This document shows positions 45,243-58,340 of a stretch of 64,000 nucleotides of DNA, piece by piece. Position 1 is the stretch's first letter. Each line of letters starts with the position of its first letter. A model generated the notes under the pieces. The model saw only the letters and a list, made by a program, of their open reading frames with translations. It was not told where the DNA came from and did not search any database. A program made the position numbers and the translations under genes. Source of the stretch: Piscicola geometra (Eukaryota > Annelida > Clitellata > Hirudinida > Piscicolidae); the NCBI GenBank assembly GCA_943735955.1, contig OX030969.1, positions 1,526,991 to 1,590,990 on the forward strand. Reading direction: 5' to 3'.

Positions 45243-46125
45243 AGAGCTGTGCTTTAATCTACGTTAACTTTCGATTAACGCGGTAATCAATTAACGACCG
45301 TTAACATTTTCCAGGCCGTTAAATATTTTAAAGCATAAAAAAAATAACGCTTTCAAAAAAAGTAACGCATTCAAAAAAAATTATCGTCTTTAAAAGTTTT
45401 AATGCATTTAAACTCAACTAAATGGAACATTTTTTTTGCTGTTGTGGTTATATTGTCAGCAAGTGAACCCAAGCAATACTAAGTACTGTCAACAAACGAA
45501 TGGGAAAAATTGCATTTTATCAAAAAACTTTTAATTTTATAAATATTTGCAACAGAACTTCTAGAAGGTGAAAAATATTTGAAATTTTCAATATTCTTAC
45601 TTGCAATTTGTCACTTTACATCCGAAATATGCACTTCAGAAGATGACTCAGCTTATTTCATTTGTTTCACACACAAAATGTTTTCCCAAATTGGAGTAGC
45701 AACTGCATAATCAGAATATCCAATGGTCAAGAGTGGCCAAATCATTAGACTCCCGATGTACAAACTAAACATGTTTTCAAAAAAAAGAGTTGAAGAAACT
45801 ATAAGTGAAGAAAACCTCGAACTATACAGCCTTCACCAAACAAAAGACTACAAACATATGTAACTTCAGATTCTGAAGATGAAGATACTTCATTGATTAC
45901 TAAGTCAATCATTAAACGTTATAGAGCAGAATCTAAGGTATGCTTTGAGAGCTGTCCTCTTGTTTGGTGGCAACAACACGAAGGGGCATATCCGGCTTTT
46001 GCGAAACTGGCAAGAAAGTACTTGCCATTTCCTGCCAGTACAGTTTCATGTGAAGGTCTATTTAGCTTGTCAAGACACATAGTTAGCAAGAAAAGAGTCT
46101 TTTTAGATTTACTTTGATAAAAAAA
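45243..46125 (+). pseudogene. hAT transposase C-terminal fragment, second copy
   Basis: Begins with the hAT end TAGAGCTGTGCTTTAATC and keeps a transposase C-terminal frame at 45893-46117: FESCPLVWWQQHEGAYPAFA, then LARKYLPFPASTVSCEGLFS and LSRHIVSKKR. This is the dimerisation region (PxxWWxxH.xxYPxLAxLA, SERLFS). It is related to the fragment at 1-740 but keeps the PLVWW and PAFAKLA parts in one frame. Internally deleted, with a premature stop after VFLDLL. Confidence 0.8.
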
Positions 46126-46149
46126 AATCTGATAAAATTTTATTACATT

Positions 46150-46600
46150 TGTAATAGACCACAGCATGGAGGAAAGAAACAACAACAACAAAAGTAAAAA
46201 CAACAAAAACAAAAACAAGAGAAGCAACAACTGAGACGAAAAAAAGAGAAGCAACAACTGAAACAAAAACAAACTCTATAACAAAAACAACAAAAAAAGA
46301 AGCAGATGTTTTCATGACCACATCACAAACCTCTAGTGAATGCCTTCTACAGCCAAACTCCACCGAAGTCTGATCGTCAGAATCAGCCACATATTTCAGA
46401 ATACGTCTGCTCACATGAGTACATACGTGTTTCCTGAAATATCGTGGCAGATGCGCTTTCTCGTGCCGATAGAGAAGAACAACAGAAGAACAACAGAAAA
46501 CCAACAGAAGAACAACAGAAGAACAACAGTAGAGCAACAGAAGAACAACAGAAGAACAACAGAAGAACAACAGAAAAACAACAGAAGAACTCATAGAAAT
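46150..46600. repeat. CAACAGAAGAA-type simple repeats
   Basis: AACAAAAACAA and ACAACAGAAGAACAACAG arrays (densest 46470-46590). Cys/Ser/Phe-rich minus-strand frames are artefacts. Confidence 0.85.
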
Positions 46601-47204
46601 ACAGAGGATCACACAAAGAAATACAAGTTACAAGAAAAACGATTCAATTATAATTTTTTTTCTCATTGGCTCCGCCATCTGCGAAGGGACTATTGTAACG
46701 GCCTACATTTGTAGTGGCCTACATTTGTAGCGGTCCACTTCTAGAGCCAACGTACCTTTGTCTTTCGTACTATATATAAAGAAACCTTCTCGTTAATAAA
46801 CTCTCTTGTCTACATACTCATAATCGCGCACTTCAGGCTACTGTGCATTGGTTGCACTTTAACCAAGACTTTTCATTATTGGTCAAGCCGAGAGTGGTTA
46901 CCGACTTGGCTACCGGTCACCCGATCGTTGAGTTATTTAGGAATTGTAGAACCACTTTGTAGGTTGTTTAGTTATTCTTCAAATAAATTTAAAATACCCA
47001 CGGATATATTGTTTTTAAGATGGCAGAATCGGAGAATTAATCAATAAAATAATATGAAATATAGGCAGTTAAAAATTAGTGTATTACCGAAAGTAATAAC
47101 TCATTTTTTTCAAAGATTTTGTTCTTTAAGAAATTTTTATCTTTTATATCGAAGAGTATTAGCAGAAAATCCCTAACAACAGAATCTTTAAAAAAGACGA
47201 GACA

Positions 47205-47324
47205 ATTAACTTTTAGTTCTTCGTATCGTTTCCAACGCCGAAAACATCAACAAATATTTTTACAAATAAACAAAATTAATTAACTAACGATATATTCTTC
47301 AAACCATGAGCAATAAAATCCAAA
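47205..47324 (+). promoter_or_regulatory. Putative promoter and leader, receptor copy 3
   Basis: Box AACTTTTAGTTCTTCGTATC, then GTTTCCAACGCC, as in copy 2, followed by the conserved overlapping short upstream frame at 47306. Confidence 0.5.
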
Positions 47325-50300
47325 ATGATTCGAACATATAAAGCTATTATCATCACGGTGGTTTGTCTGGTCTTCTGTAACAGAGTGGCACGTGAGAAGG
47401 GGAGTGTGATAAAAATGATGTTTGAAACCAGGCTTTAGCTTATTTACTACTGAAAACAACCTACATCTTTTTTCGAAATTCTTTTACTAAACCATTGAGT
47501 ACTCTTGCCAATAGAGACCGACAAAAATTTGGCTCGAGTTTGGCTTCAGCGCTAAAATTTTCACTTTTTAAGTTTTAGAGATTTTTCGGTTTCAACCGAA
47601 TCTAAATTCATAGTTTTGGTCATTTTCCGGTTTCTGCAAAAAATAATATTTTTAGTTTTGGGTCTATTTTTGGTTTCGGTCTAAATAGATCTCACATTGT
47701 CCGAAAAAGCAAAAATGATGTTTGTAAGTTCAGTACATCTGTTATATATTCGTTCAGTTTCTACTCACTGAACTAATCCACCACCGTCGAACCAATCACC
47801 TATCAGCAGGAACAGAAAAAAACAACTTAGCACTGAACAAGACAGCTAATGCAAGTTTACTCAACGGAAACTCCACAGCACATAAGGCTCTCAACAGTGA
47901 CCCTTCTAGCTGTTCAACAATATTATCGAAAGAAGACGTTGTTTGGTGGGTTGTTGATCTGCAAAAGTATTATTTCATTGACACCATCGTCACCGTATCC
48001 AAGCTGGTCAAAAGTAAGAAAAAAAATTATAAAAAGATAAACATTTCGTAACATTTTCACTAATAAACTGTTCCAAACGGATTACGCAAACACGAGCAGT
48101 CGGTGTTTATCTGACACCTATTCAAAACACTATTCAGAATCATTAGATAAAGAACCTAGATTGAAGGTCATCGTGGGTAGAGTCATCAAAAACATGAACA
48201 ACAGAGAGGAAATGACAGATTGTGGAATCATCAGCAAATTAATTGTTTATGAAAGTAGAACAGTTCAGTGTACCGAGAAAGAAGCAAACCGCTACGCAGG
48301 CCTTTGGTCTGATAGTTGTTCGTTTCTGTCGGTGTGCACCTTTGAAGTGTACGCCAGTGGTGACGCTTCTATGACCACTGATACTCAAGTTACTTCGGGT
48401 TAGCCCTTAAACAAACTTTCTTTTGTCTTTTTAATTATTAGCTGCGTCAGCTTCGTGATGAAAAGAATGTAAAACTTGAAAACTTAAAACTTAAAACCTA
48501 TATTAAATTACGACTTAAAATAATTATTGAATAAGTTCAAAAAAAATCATACCACAAAATACTTTTTCAGACCCTCCAAAGACTACCATTGCAAAAAACG
48601 AATCCTTTGAAGGCGGATCAGAGATGGACAAAAAAAAGAACATTTCATCTGTACCAAAAAAACCTCCAAAAAACCCTGTGAAAAGTCAGTCACACTTATC
48701 ATTTGATATTGTAGAGTATTTCGAAGTAGTTTGATTCCAAAACTTGACAAGACCACAGAAGGTCTCTTCAAGCTTGGGATATTTGCATGCATTTTCAATC
48801 AATCGAGCTCTTGTTTCGGATCTGGAAAGTTCTTCATGAGTTCTCAGACTCTTTGAAATACCTTTTTTCATTTTTTAACAACTAGGGGAGACCGGAGCTG
48901 TATGTTACAATTGTAAAAATGTTGTTACAAGTTCGTTACTTTTGAAACAGTTAAAACAAAATTTGTGTTTTTCAATAGTCAGCAGTTGACACAAAAACAA
49001 ACTGGTTTATTTATTAAATTCATTGAAAAAAGAATATTTCGGTAGTAAATGTTTTTCGATTATGTTCGTTCCTCAAAGGCAATGTATTTTCGTTTGTTGA
49101 ACTCTTCTCATAGATTCGATAAAGCATTATGAGGTTCAAGCCGTTTTAGGCAGAAACACTTTGGATTGAACGTTGAGTTCCTTGACAGTCTCCACTGCAT
49201 GCTATAAAACATCTGGTTGCACGCGAATATGATCTTTTTTTACATATAACTAATTATATTACCTGAAAGTAATAAAATAACTTCAATTGAAACCATTTCA
49301 CTGATTGGGAGGTCGTTTAAGGGTTTGTAACAAACAACCCCAAATTGCTTGTAACTTGTATTTCAATAACATATGAACAATGTTAAAATAACTAGTAAAT
49401 AAACGCCGCTATTTAAAGTATGAAGAATGCTTTGAAAATTTCATAAAAGATTGCTTTGAATTTTTTTTAATGTTAAAATTGTATGCAAATACTAGTTGAA
49501 ATCTAAAAAAAATATTCCAACTCTTAAAACTTACTGAAGTGTTCCAAAAAAAGACTATTAAATGTTCAAGAACACGTATACGAGTGTTTTTTTGAAGGAT
49601 AAAAAATAGTTGTAACAAGAATTCTAAATGATTTTGCTCTTCATTTTATTATTATTATAAATTTATTAATCTTTTAACATACAAACACTGTTACATACAG
49701 CTTCGGTTTCCCCAACTGTTTGGGTGAACGATTCAATGGAACCAGGCTCAGAGAACAGCAGCAGCATGGACTCGGCTTCAAGACGATCTTTGCAAAATTC
49801 TACAAACAGTTAGTTTCCCTTATTATAAATACCAAATGATTTCATCAGTAAAGCCTAACATTTTCAAAGCGCTTGATATTCCGTGTCATATTCTGAAACA
49901 GTTTATTTCCGAATCTTTCTTCAGGTTTACATCGTTTGCAAGCTCCCGCAAGTCCATGGCACTACGTCAAATGGTTTCTCGCCAGGTTCGCCATCGCCAC
50001 TGCCTTACTCCTCTTAGTTGGATACAAGTACGTCCTTGAATTTCAAATCTGAAATTTTGCTTTGAAAGATACAAATAGCGTTTCTACCAGTTCAGTATTC
50101 CCCGTTTATCCCCATATTCGAGATCCATTCACCTATCAGACGCCTGCGCTATTGCGAAGTTCGATAAAACTGTTGTGATATTATGAATAATTTTTGAATT
50201 AGGAATATATCAAACTAGTTTATGTTCAAAATATGGAGAAAAACGAAATTTTCATCAATTAAAAGTGGTCTTGAAGCCAGTCTGGGTTTACTCGTCGTTG

Positions 50301-51179
50301 TATTGTTAAAAGTAAGAGTACAGTGGTTCGGTAAACTTTGAGATGTTGGCAGTGTATCATTAGTTGAAGTTTCGAGTTTGTTTCACTTTGGAACTCTATG
50401 ATTAAGACCCTCCATAAAAAATTAAAAATTAGAAGAGCACTTGTGTAGGGTGAAATCAATTAAGGGTTCACTGAATTTATAAACGATCTTTTCGTTGTAC
50501 TAGTCGTTTGAATAAAAATACAATTCGACTTTTATTATTCCACAGGTTAGTGCAAAAAAATATTCATGAGAACGAAAGAGGGGAAGTCATAGATTTAGAA
50601 GAAATGGAAAAGATGCAAGAAGAGAAGGAGGTGAAGAAGTCCATTCACTCTGAAGCGAAAATTGCGAGCCTTGAGAAAGAAAAAGAAAACGAAATAGAAG
50701 AATATGATTTGAGTATAAGTGAGGAGGATGAGCAAGTTCAGCCGATAGAAATAAAAGATTCAAAAATAGAAAAAACTATGAAAAATAGATCAAACGAAAA
50801 AAAAGATATTAGAATTAAAAAACATCAAAAAAACTCAATAAATAATACTGAAATAACAAGGAAAAAAGGTGGTACAAAAAATATCAAGCAAGATGATAAA
50901 AAATATGGCAGTAAAAATGATGAAAACAAAAAATCTAAAAACATCAAAAACCAAAATATAAAAAATGCGTTTGAAACCCCAATTGTTCGAAAAAAACAAT
51001 TTATAGAAAAAAAGAGTCGGAATAGTTATTCTAAACCAAAACTAACTGATGGTGAAATTAAAAAAGATGGGAAAAAAGATCACCAAACCAAAGATAGAGA
51101 TAATTTTGAAAAACATGCGATTGAAAAAAAGAACCAAAAACAAGCAAAAGACAAAAAGAAGAATAAGAAGAAAAAATGA
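47325..51179 (+). CDS. FTP/fucolectin-like type I membrane protein, copy 3
   Basis: 497 aa, exon lengths identical to copy 2: 47325-47391 signal peptide; 47807-48013 and 48138-48398 FTP domain; 48571-48684 and 49701-49808 linkers; 49925-50027 transmembrane; 50546-51179 cytosolic tail. Here the first FTP exon reads CSTILSKEDVVWWVVDLQKY, with the WWxVDL core typical of the family, where copy 2 has AWLVVDLER. All splice sites are canonical and the transmembrane-exon donor (GTACGT) is better than in copy 2. The tail differs from copy 2 at about 14 of 210 positions, with no length change. The short Ser-rich linker is almost invariant. It has no frame damage, so I take it as functional; the role is unknown, with surface glycan or partner recognition inferred from the FTP fold. 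Confidence 0.87.
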
Positions 51180-51476
51180 TTAAAAAGCAAGTGTAAAAAA
51201 GGTTTAAAATGATCTTTATGAAGAAGAACACAAAGATGTCTTAAAAAATAATAGAAACTGAAAAAATTGAAAAAGTAATGAAAGTATGAAAAGCTAAACA
51301 TGTGGAAAAATTGTAGAAAAGAAAAAAAATACAGCAAATAATATGAAAAAAAATTTCAACGCCAAACATAAACAAAATAGTTTAAAAAATAATCTTGAAT
51401 TTCTTTATTTTTTGTTTTTTATGAACTGAAAATTACAGATAATTTTGACATAATTATCATCGTTGTTTGCTTATTT

Positions 51477-52055
51477 TTATTGTTTCTTAACAACCTTTTC
51501 TAGATCTTTTTTAACGCAGATTTTGATTTTTTTAATACACATCTTTTCCACTCTCATTAGCATGACATGTTTTGCCATCTTTCCCATTTTGGCATCTTTA
51601 AAATCATCTGTCTCTGCATCTTGTGGAATATCTTTTTGGGCAACTGTTATACTTATTTGTTTGGTATCTTCTGCAATATCTGCATGCTCAGTTTTTTTCA
51701 TATTTCATAAATTTTTATATTTGTTCAAAATACGGAAAATACATTAACTCTTTTTTTGGCCACTTTGAATTATTATGGCATCTTTCTGATCTTTGTCTTT
51801 TTCTGAACCAAATTGTCACCCATCTTCATCTTTCATTACTTGATCTTTTAGCTCATTTTTTCTTTCTTGTTGTCATTTATCTCAACATCCTGATGGGAAG
51901 GTACAGAGTTTCTAACCTCGTTCGCTCTTTGATTTCTTCCCAACTCCTCTTCAGCAGTACTTTTTCTTTCTAACTGGTTCAACAACTGCCGATTTTCTGC
52001 TCGCAACTCCGTTTCTTGCACCCTGTGATTCTCGACAATGTCTTTTCTGAAGAAT
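51477..52055 (-). pseudogene. Inverted receptor tail exon, behind copy 3
   Basis: Partner of 38580-39148. Minus-strand acceptor CTTACAG precedes 52055; the frame runs to about 51846 and is broken one A short at GAAAAAATGAGC (near 51855), a different lesion from the one behind copy 2. Downstream a 74-codon frame (51701-51477) keeps VAQKDIPQDAETDDFKDAK, part of an ancestral longer tail. Confidence 0.78.
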
Positions 52056-52319
52056 CTGTAAGAATATCAAGAGACAAACTTAATTTCTTAGACAGACTTC
52101 TAGTACAAAGTATGAGTTAATAATAATCTGAAGATGTTGCCGCACGCGTGAATAAGGCATTACGCGAACAGCCTGGTCACACGTGACGACTCCACTGAAT
52201 AATCGGGCATGGTCACATCTTTTTGATTTCGAGATAATCCCATTTAAAACTATAAAAATTTAATTTTTTTCAAAAAATTATTAAATTTAAAAACATGTTC
52301 ATTTTTTAAATGTTTGAAT

Positions 52320-52890
52320 CAATAACTAGCAACGAAATCTCATTACTGAATTATGTTAAATTAATCATATTAAAAACAATTTTACTGTCAATTTAGAATT
52401 TGTCTAACGAGAGAAAAAAACAACCAGTTATGTTAAAAAATCAATTAACAATGAAATTATTAATAAAGCAAATGGAAATAAAATCAATGGTGAATTATTT
52501 ATTCGAAGATAAAAATTTCATTCTTAACCTTAATTCTACTTGAAATCTTTGGAAATCGAAAATATTTTAACTTCAAAATATATTTTATTCGTAACCCAGT
52601 ACTCAACATATAGAATAATTTTTTTTTTTTTTTTAAGAAACTGTGCTACCAGGTGGTATCGTTTGTAGGATCCGCTACATAAAAAATGCCATAAAATTAT
52701 ACATGAAAAAAATAAAAAGTTGTAAAAAAATCTATAAATGCTAATTAAAAAGATGAAAATTATTTTTTTTACTGAATCATTAAAATTTAATTGTACCTAT
52801 GGAACAATCATACATAGAATTATTTAATCTTTTAAACAAATAAAACTAGTCAATTCTGTAATAAGTTGCATGAAATAAATGGAATAAATT
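52320..52890. other. AT-rich spacer
   Basis: No gene seen. TGCTACCAGGTGGTATCG at 52649 recurs as GCTACCAGGTGGTAGTG near 60051, both close to piggyBac-type C-terminal sequence. Confidence 0.4.
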
Positions 52891-52899
52891 GTTTCAAGT

Positions 52900-53115
52900 T
52901 GAAACAAATTTACATTGTTTCATGGTACATTTCATAATATAGTTCCGCCTTACCAGCATGAAATCTAATTTTACATAGAGAGCACTTACATATAGCAATA
53001 ATTTTACAAAAAATACACCGTCTTTGACTAGTGACAACTTATTGATGATCAACTTCATCAAGCCTAATTGAGCTTGGTAGATCTCCACCAACTTGTTTCT
53101 CAGTTTTTCGGCTTC
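52900..53115 (-). pseudogene. piggyBac-type transposase C-terminal fragment
   Basis: A minus-strand frame reads QRRCIFCKIIAICKCSLCKI, then LYYEMYHE: paired CxxC motifs followed by the YH pair, the usual cysteine-rich C terminus of piggyBac transposases. One in-frame stop precedes it. A weaker relative is at 59980-60070. Confidence 0.55.
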
Positions 53116-53319
53116 TTCAAACTTTAATAATGACGTTGTTATGGTTCTCCTAAAAAAATTCCCATTTCTTCATAATGCTGTAATAACTGTTGGGGTTTCG
53201 ACAACTTTATTAATAGCGAAGAACAGCAGAAAAAATCCAACTTAACAGAAGGACTAAATAAGAGAAAGAAAAATTAAACTAACAAAAAACTAAATTGCAG
53301 GAGAATTAATTTCACACAG

Positions 53320-54290
53320 GAAAACATAAGTTGGCTAAACTAAAACTACACGATGCACTAGAAACTCCGTTCTTCATCAGGCATGATGATGAAATTTTAA
53401 AAAATGGGGAAAAACATCACCAAACCAAAGATAGAGATAATTTCGAAAAACATGCAATTAAAAAAAATAACCAAAAACAAGCAAATGACAAAAAGAAGAA
53501 AAAGAAGAAAAAATGATTGAAAAGCAGTTGTAAAATATGTTGAAAATGATCTGCATGAAAAAGTTGACAAAGATGTCTGAAAAAATAAGAACTGAAAAAA
53601 TAGAAAAAATGATAAAAGTATGAAAAGCTAAAAAAATGGAAAAATTGCGAAAAAGAGGAAAAAAGTATAGCAAAAAACACGAAAAAAATTTCAAAGCCAA
53701 ACATCAAAAAATAGATTAAAACTTGAAATTCATTTTTTTATATTTTTTATGAACTGAAAATTGCAGATAATTTTGACATAATTATCATCATTGTCTGCTC
53801 ATTTTGATTTTTTCTTAGCAACCTTTTCTAGATCTTTTTCATCGCAGATTTTGATTTTTTTAATACACATTTTTTCCACCCTCTGGCATAAAATTTTATG
53901 CCATCTTTCACATTTTGGCATCTTTAGGATCATCTGTCTTTGCATCTTTTCGAATAACTTTTTGGGCAACTATTTCACTTATTTGTTTGGTATCTTCTGC
54001 TATTTCATTTTCAGTTTTTTCATATTTTTAAATTTTTTCATTCTGTTTCGAATTTGGAAAATACATTAACTCTTTTTTTTCTATTTGGTCACTTTTAATT
54101 ATTTTGGCCTCTTTTTGATATTTATTTTTTCTGGACCAAAATGTCGACCATTTTCATCTTTCCATCTTTGATCTTTTAAGTCATATTTTTATTTTCTTGT
54201 AGTCTACAATCTTGTATCTACAACTGCTCCTTTTCTGCACGCAACTCTGTTTCGAGATAATCACATTTAAAACTATAAATATTAAAATTA
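53320..54290 (+). pseudogene. Receptor tail stub (copy 4) plus remnant of inverted tail
   Basis: Frame 53331-53516 ends with NGEKHHQTKDRDNFEKHAIK and the polylysine terminus, matching the last 45 or so codons of copies 2 and 3. Similarity starts near 53385; the upstream part (LKLHDALETPFFIRHD) is related only loosely. After the stop, 53517-54290 continues like 38280-39360 with internal deletions, reaching TTTCGAGATAATCACATTTA. No other receptor exon is present. Confidence 0.75.
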
Positions 54291-54908
54291 AATTGAAATT
54301 ATTGAATTTCTTATTTTTTCAATCTTTAAATGAATAACTGTCTAGCAATGAAAATACAAAATGTCATTACTAAATTCTGTTCAATTAGACGTGTGGAATA
54401 ACTAGTTTGGAAAAAATTATTTTTAATAAGTGTGTCGATCGAGTTTTTAAATAAGTTTTCGATTTTGACCTTGACTGCTTAGAAAATGTATTTTTATTGC
54501 TTTAAAAAAATATTTTTTTGTGAAGTTATTTATACATATGAAGAAATAATTTTCACAATAAACTTTCAAACGTGTGGAATAACTAGTTTCTAAAAAAATT
54601 CCCAAAATAGTTGGTCGAATTTTTAAATTCATTTTTTAATTTTTATCTTTACTGCTTAAAAAAAGAAAGAAAAAAATGTGTTGTTTCGTTTGTAGGGTTA
54701 ATGTACCATTTTCTCTCTGTGGCGTTTTCTCATTGTGGCGATTTCAACGTATACCAGATACACAATTTGTAAAAACTCTCTGAGACATCTAACATATTGT
54801 TAAGAAAATTTAAAAAAAAACATATATATGAATTCATTATTAATTAGGAAGCACGTGCAGATTATTATCACCATTGAGGATGGTTAATAAATAATCTGGA
54901 ACTTTTAT

Positions 54909-55100
54909 GGCCAGCGGGTTGGCTTAGATGGTAAGTCGTTAGACCTGCAACTTAAAGGTCGCCAGTTCGAATCCCTGTACAGCCAACCGTGAGCTATCAT
55001 ATACCTAGTGTATATGATGCGGTGTTTCACGACTTATGTCGTGTGAGTGGCGCTTCAGTTGCGTGCCCGGGCGCTATAAAAAACTGGCATTTTTTTTATT
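54909..55100 (+). mobile_element. tRNA-derived SINE insertion
   Basis: The head GGTTGGCTTAGATGGTAAGT, then CAACTTAAAGGTC and CAGTTCGAATCCC, carries an A box (TGGCTTAGATGG) and B box (AGTTCGAATCC) one base each from consensus. The body holds CTATCATATACCTAGTGTAT, and the tail CAGTTGCGTGCCCGGGCGCT ends in T's. The same place in the left arm (around 7185) is an unoccupied site, AACTTTTATCTTGGGG. Confidence 0.85.
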
Positions 55101-55799
55101 ATCTTGGGGTCGATTCCGATCCCATCCATCCTCAGACGATCTCAAAATGTGTCGTCATTCTGAGGTTAAAAACACAGTGAGCGATTGAATAATGTGTATG
55201 GTTTGAATTGGCCCGTGTTGTTGTTTGAGGATTAAATCGCAAATAAACTGCTCTCATCAATGAATCTTTGCAATATTAAACAAGTTTACAAAGAATCAAA
55301 AAAATAAAATATTTTTAAAAATTTGATTATGCCCGTTTTCTCAGTGGAGTCTTACCAAATTGATTCAAAAGTGGAACTATTAAAATATTTGAAATCTTTA
55401 CCTACGTGACCCTCAGTTTAAGGTATTCTTTGCAAGGAGGTGAGACTGAAGGATGTTTTTATTTAGTTGTGGATTCCTTTTAAACATTGGTTCAGTTAAG
55501 TGTGAAAATAATTTTGAATGAAGTGCCGAGAAAGTGTTTAATTGGATGAGTATTTGAAGACTGAAAGGGTGCCGCGTGGAGGATTATGGGCTGAATAGGT
55601 GTACAGATGGTGGCTTCAGAGTTATCGGTAGCATGCAGAGTGATTGAAAATTAATTTAAAAAAGATGGTTGATTGGATGCAGTGAGTGGTTGTGGTTTGA
55701 TTGGTTACAAAAGAGAAAGTTCCTCGGGTGCGTAAAGGGTGGTTCAGGGTTTAATTGGATGTAGGGAGAAAGATTGAGGATTGATTGAGTGTAGACAAT

Positions 55800-55960
55800 G
55801 AAGTGAATGAAATTTGGTGTAGTTTCGGTCCCAAAATTGGCAATTTTTTTAGTTTTGGCCATGTTTTGGTTTCTGCCGAATTTAAATTTACAGTTTCGGT
55901 TATTTTTAGGTTTTGGCCAAATAAAAATATAAGTTTCGGTCAGTCTCTGGAACAAGGTCG
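55800..55960. mobile_element. MITE-like element with GGTTTCGGCC motifs (right arm)
   Basis: Mirror of 6318-6470 within the inverted repeat, ending CGGTCAGTCTCTGG. Confidence 0.5.
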
Positions 55961-55964
55961 TTGA

Positions 55965-56380
55965 TGGGTAGTTGATTGAGTGAAGAGAAAATAAATGAAG
56001 GTTCTTTTGCGTGCAAAAAACAACAGTTTAATTGGATACAAGGAGGGTAGTTGAAGGTTGGTTAGATCCATTGAGGGTAGTTGCAGATTGATTTGATACT
56101 GGAAGGGTAGTTAGGGTTTAGTGGGTGCAAAGCGGCTGTTTGAGGGCTGATTGAATGAAGGTAAGAAGGTTAATTGAGTGAAAATAGAGTGGTTGATCGG
56201 GTACAAGGAATGTAGTTATGGGTTGATTTGATACAGGGAGGGTAGTTTAGAGTTTATTGAAAGCAGAAAGGTTGTTTGAAGACTGATTGGGTGCAAAAGG
56301 GTGGTTGATTGAATGCAAGAAAGATGGTTGAAGTTATGTGAGGAGAGTGGTTTAGGCTTAATTAGGTGAAGAAAGGGGAG
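55965..56380. repeat. Degenerate GGTTGATTGGG-type tandem repeat (right arm)
   Basis: Mirror of 5890-6310: GGTTGATTGAATGC, AGGGTAGTTGAAGGTTG and similar words at 30-45-bp spacing. Confidence 0.6.
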
Positions 56381-57049
56381 TGCATTTGATTATCATTTAT
56401 TCAAATAAAAACCAAAATGTTTTAAATAACTTTAAAAGCAAAGCTGTGCGTACTTTCTGAATAATAAAACTATTGTAAATTCATTTTTTCACTCAATCCA
56501 ACAAAATATGATGTTTGCAATACTGCCAAATAACGAGATTCAAGAAAAGTATACACCCAGTGTTATTTTCGTAACAAAAACGACAATTCTGAATAATCCT
56601 TCCACGAAAACGGAAATAAAAACTAAATTTATTCTCAAAACGAAAACGAAAATAAAAACTATAATTCTTTCTAAAACGAAACTGAAACAAAAACTATAAT
56701 TATTTTCAAAAAGAAAATTAAATAAATTTCAAAGTATGACATAATATGCAAATGAATAATTTATATAAAAATATATGTTTATGTTATTAACATTATCTTT
56801 TGGCTTTATGAGAGTAGCGCCATTTATAAAACGTTATTTTAGTACCGCTTCGATTTGTCAATTAAATTATCACTTATTTTAATCGTAAATTTGTTATTAT
56901 ATTTCAAATTTGTTATTACTCAATAATTTACGTAATCAATTGACTGTTAATTTTTAAAACTCATTTGTTGTTACTATACAGTTTTCTTTTACTGTTTCAT
57001 TTTATGATCAATTAATTTTTATAGATATAAAAAAATAGTGTTTAAAAGT

Positions 57050-57330
57050 GTAAATTAAAATATTTTCAAAACTAAAATAAAAATAAAAACTTTAATTATT
57101 TTCAAAACTGAAACGAAAATAAAAACTTTAATTATTTTCAAAACTGAAACGAAAATAAAAACTTTAATTATTTTCAAAACGAAAATCAAAACTTTAATAA
57201 TTTTCAAAACGAAAACGAAAAGAAAAACTTTAATTATTTTCAAAACGAAAACGAAAATAAAAACTATAATTATTTCCAAAACGAAACTGAAATAAAAACT
57301 ATAATTATTTTATGAAACGAAAATAACACT
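57050..57330. repeat. About 36-bp tandem repeat (AATTATTTTCAAAACGAAAA)
   Basis: Seven degenerate units of AAAATAAAAACTTTAATTAT followed by TTTCAAAACGAAAACG; the left-arm counterpart has fewer. Confidence 0.85.
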
Positions 57331-57749
57331 GGTAAACATCTGGTTTAAGAATAATTATAACACAAGCAAAAAAAAGTTTATTTTTTGTGTTTTGAATTTT
57401 AAAACTGATTTTAGCTATATTTGAGTTGCTGATTTCAAATATGAAATCAGTTTCCATCTAGCAGCTCTAGTTTTTCATTTTAATCTTCAGCTTTTACTCC
57501 ATATTTTGCAATATTTAATAACACTGCGCAATATATGTTTTGTATATTAATTATAAAAATATTTTTTTAAGTGAAAAAAATGATTTAAATTATTCGATTT
57601 TGTTTCTTCAGTTAAATTTAAAATCGTGAAGCACAGAAATAGTTAAAACTTTATATCTCAAAAACTCGAGCTGCTAGGAAAAAACTACTGCTATATTTGA
57701 ATTCAAGGGATCAAATTCATATAAAATCAACAAAACTATTGTCGTTGTA

Positions 57750-58340
57750 TTGTATCAAACTCACATCAACAGGATGACTCAAACCTGCTTTGCTTTTTTA
57801 CGCCAAATACGATCTATAAGATGGTTATTGACCAGGGACTCACTGAGAACATTGGCTTCTGCTTTGGTTCTCAGTCGAATTGGCTATGGCAATATAATTC
57901 TTACTGGGTTGCCAATGACGCAGCTGCAGAAAATTCAGTCTGTAAACAACACTACAGCTAGGCTCATAACAGGTGCTAGAAAGTATGATCACATCAGCCC
58001 TGTTCTCAAGGAGCTTAACTGGCTTCGTGTTGAAAATAGAATTGAATACAAAAACATCTTGTTAATGTACAAGTGTCTGTCTAATGAGTGCCCAGATTAT
58101 TTGTCGAGTAGCATTGTCATGAGAGCAAGTCTTCCCCAGAGGGAAAGACTCAGGTCTGCTAGGTCAAGAGATGTAGTTCCACAGAGCTACAAACTCAAGT
58201 ATGCAGGTGCAAGAAGCTTTTTTGTCGCAGCGTCGACTCTTTGGAATAGTCTTCCCAATAGACTCAAATCCCCGAGCTCGACTTACAAATTTACGGCTCA
58301 TTTTCCATTAATCAATTTCTTGCTTCCCAATTTCATTCTT
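57750..58340 (+). pseudogene. CR1-like LINE 3' fragment (right arm)
   Basis: Longer open version of 4030-4615: FLRQIRSIRWLLTRDSLRTL, ALVLSRIGYGNIILTGLPM, TQLQKIQSVNNTTARLITGA, HISPVLKELNWLRVENRIEY and ARSFFVAASTLWNSLP. The 304-codon frame runs on into AT-rich sequence after about 58340, which is not coding. 5' truncated and without RT palm, so non-functional. Confidence 0.88.

Larger units (their letters stand above)
46931..52250 (+). repeat. Direct duplication block B
   Basis: Partner of 33507-39360. Left breakpoint about 46931, just after GGCTACCGGTCACCCGATCG, which has no counterpart before block A; there the CA-like gene ends instead. The right end fades at about 52250-52310. Confidence 0.93.

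Noticed and set aside
46693..46930. Possible solo LTR (TGTAACGG start, TATATATAAAG, AATAAA)
   Set aside because: The order of signals is suggestive, but I find no clear CA end, target duplication, primer-binding site or second LTR.
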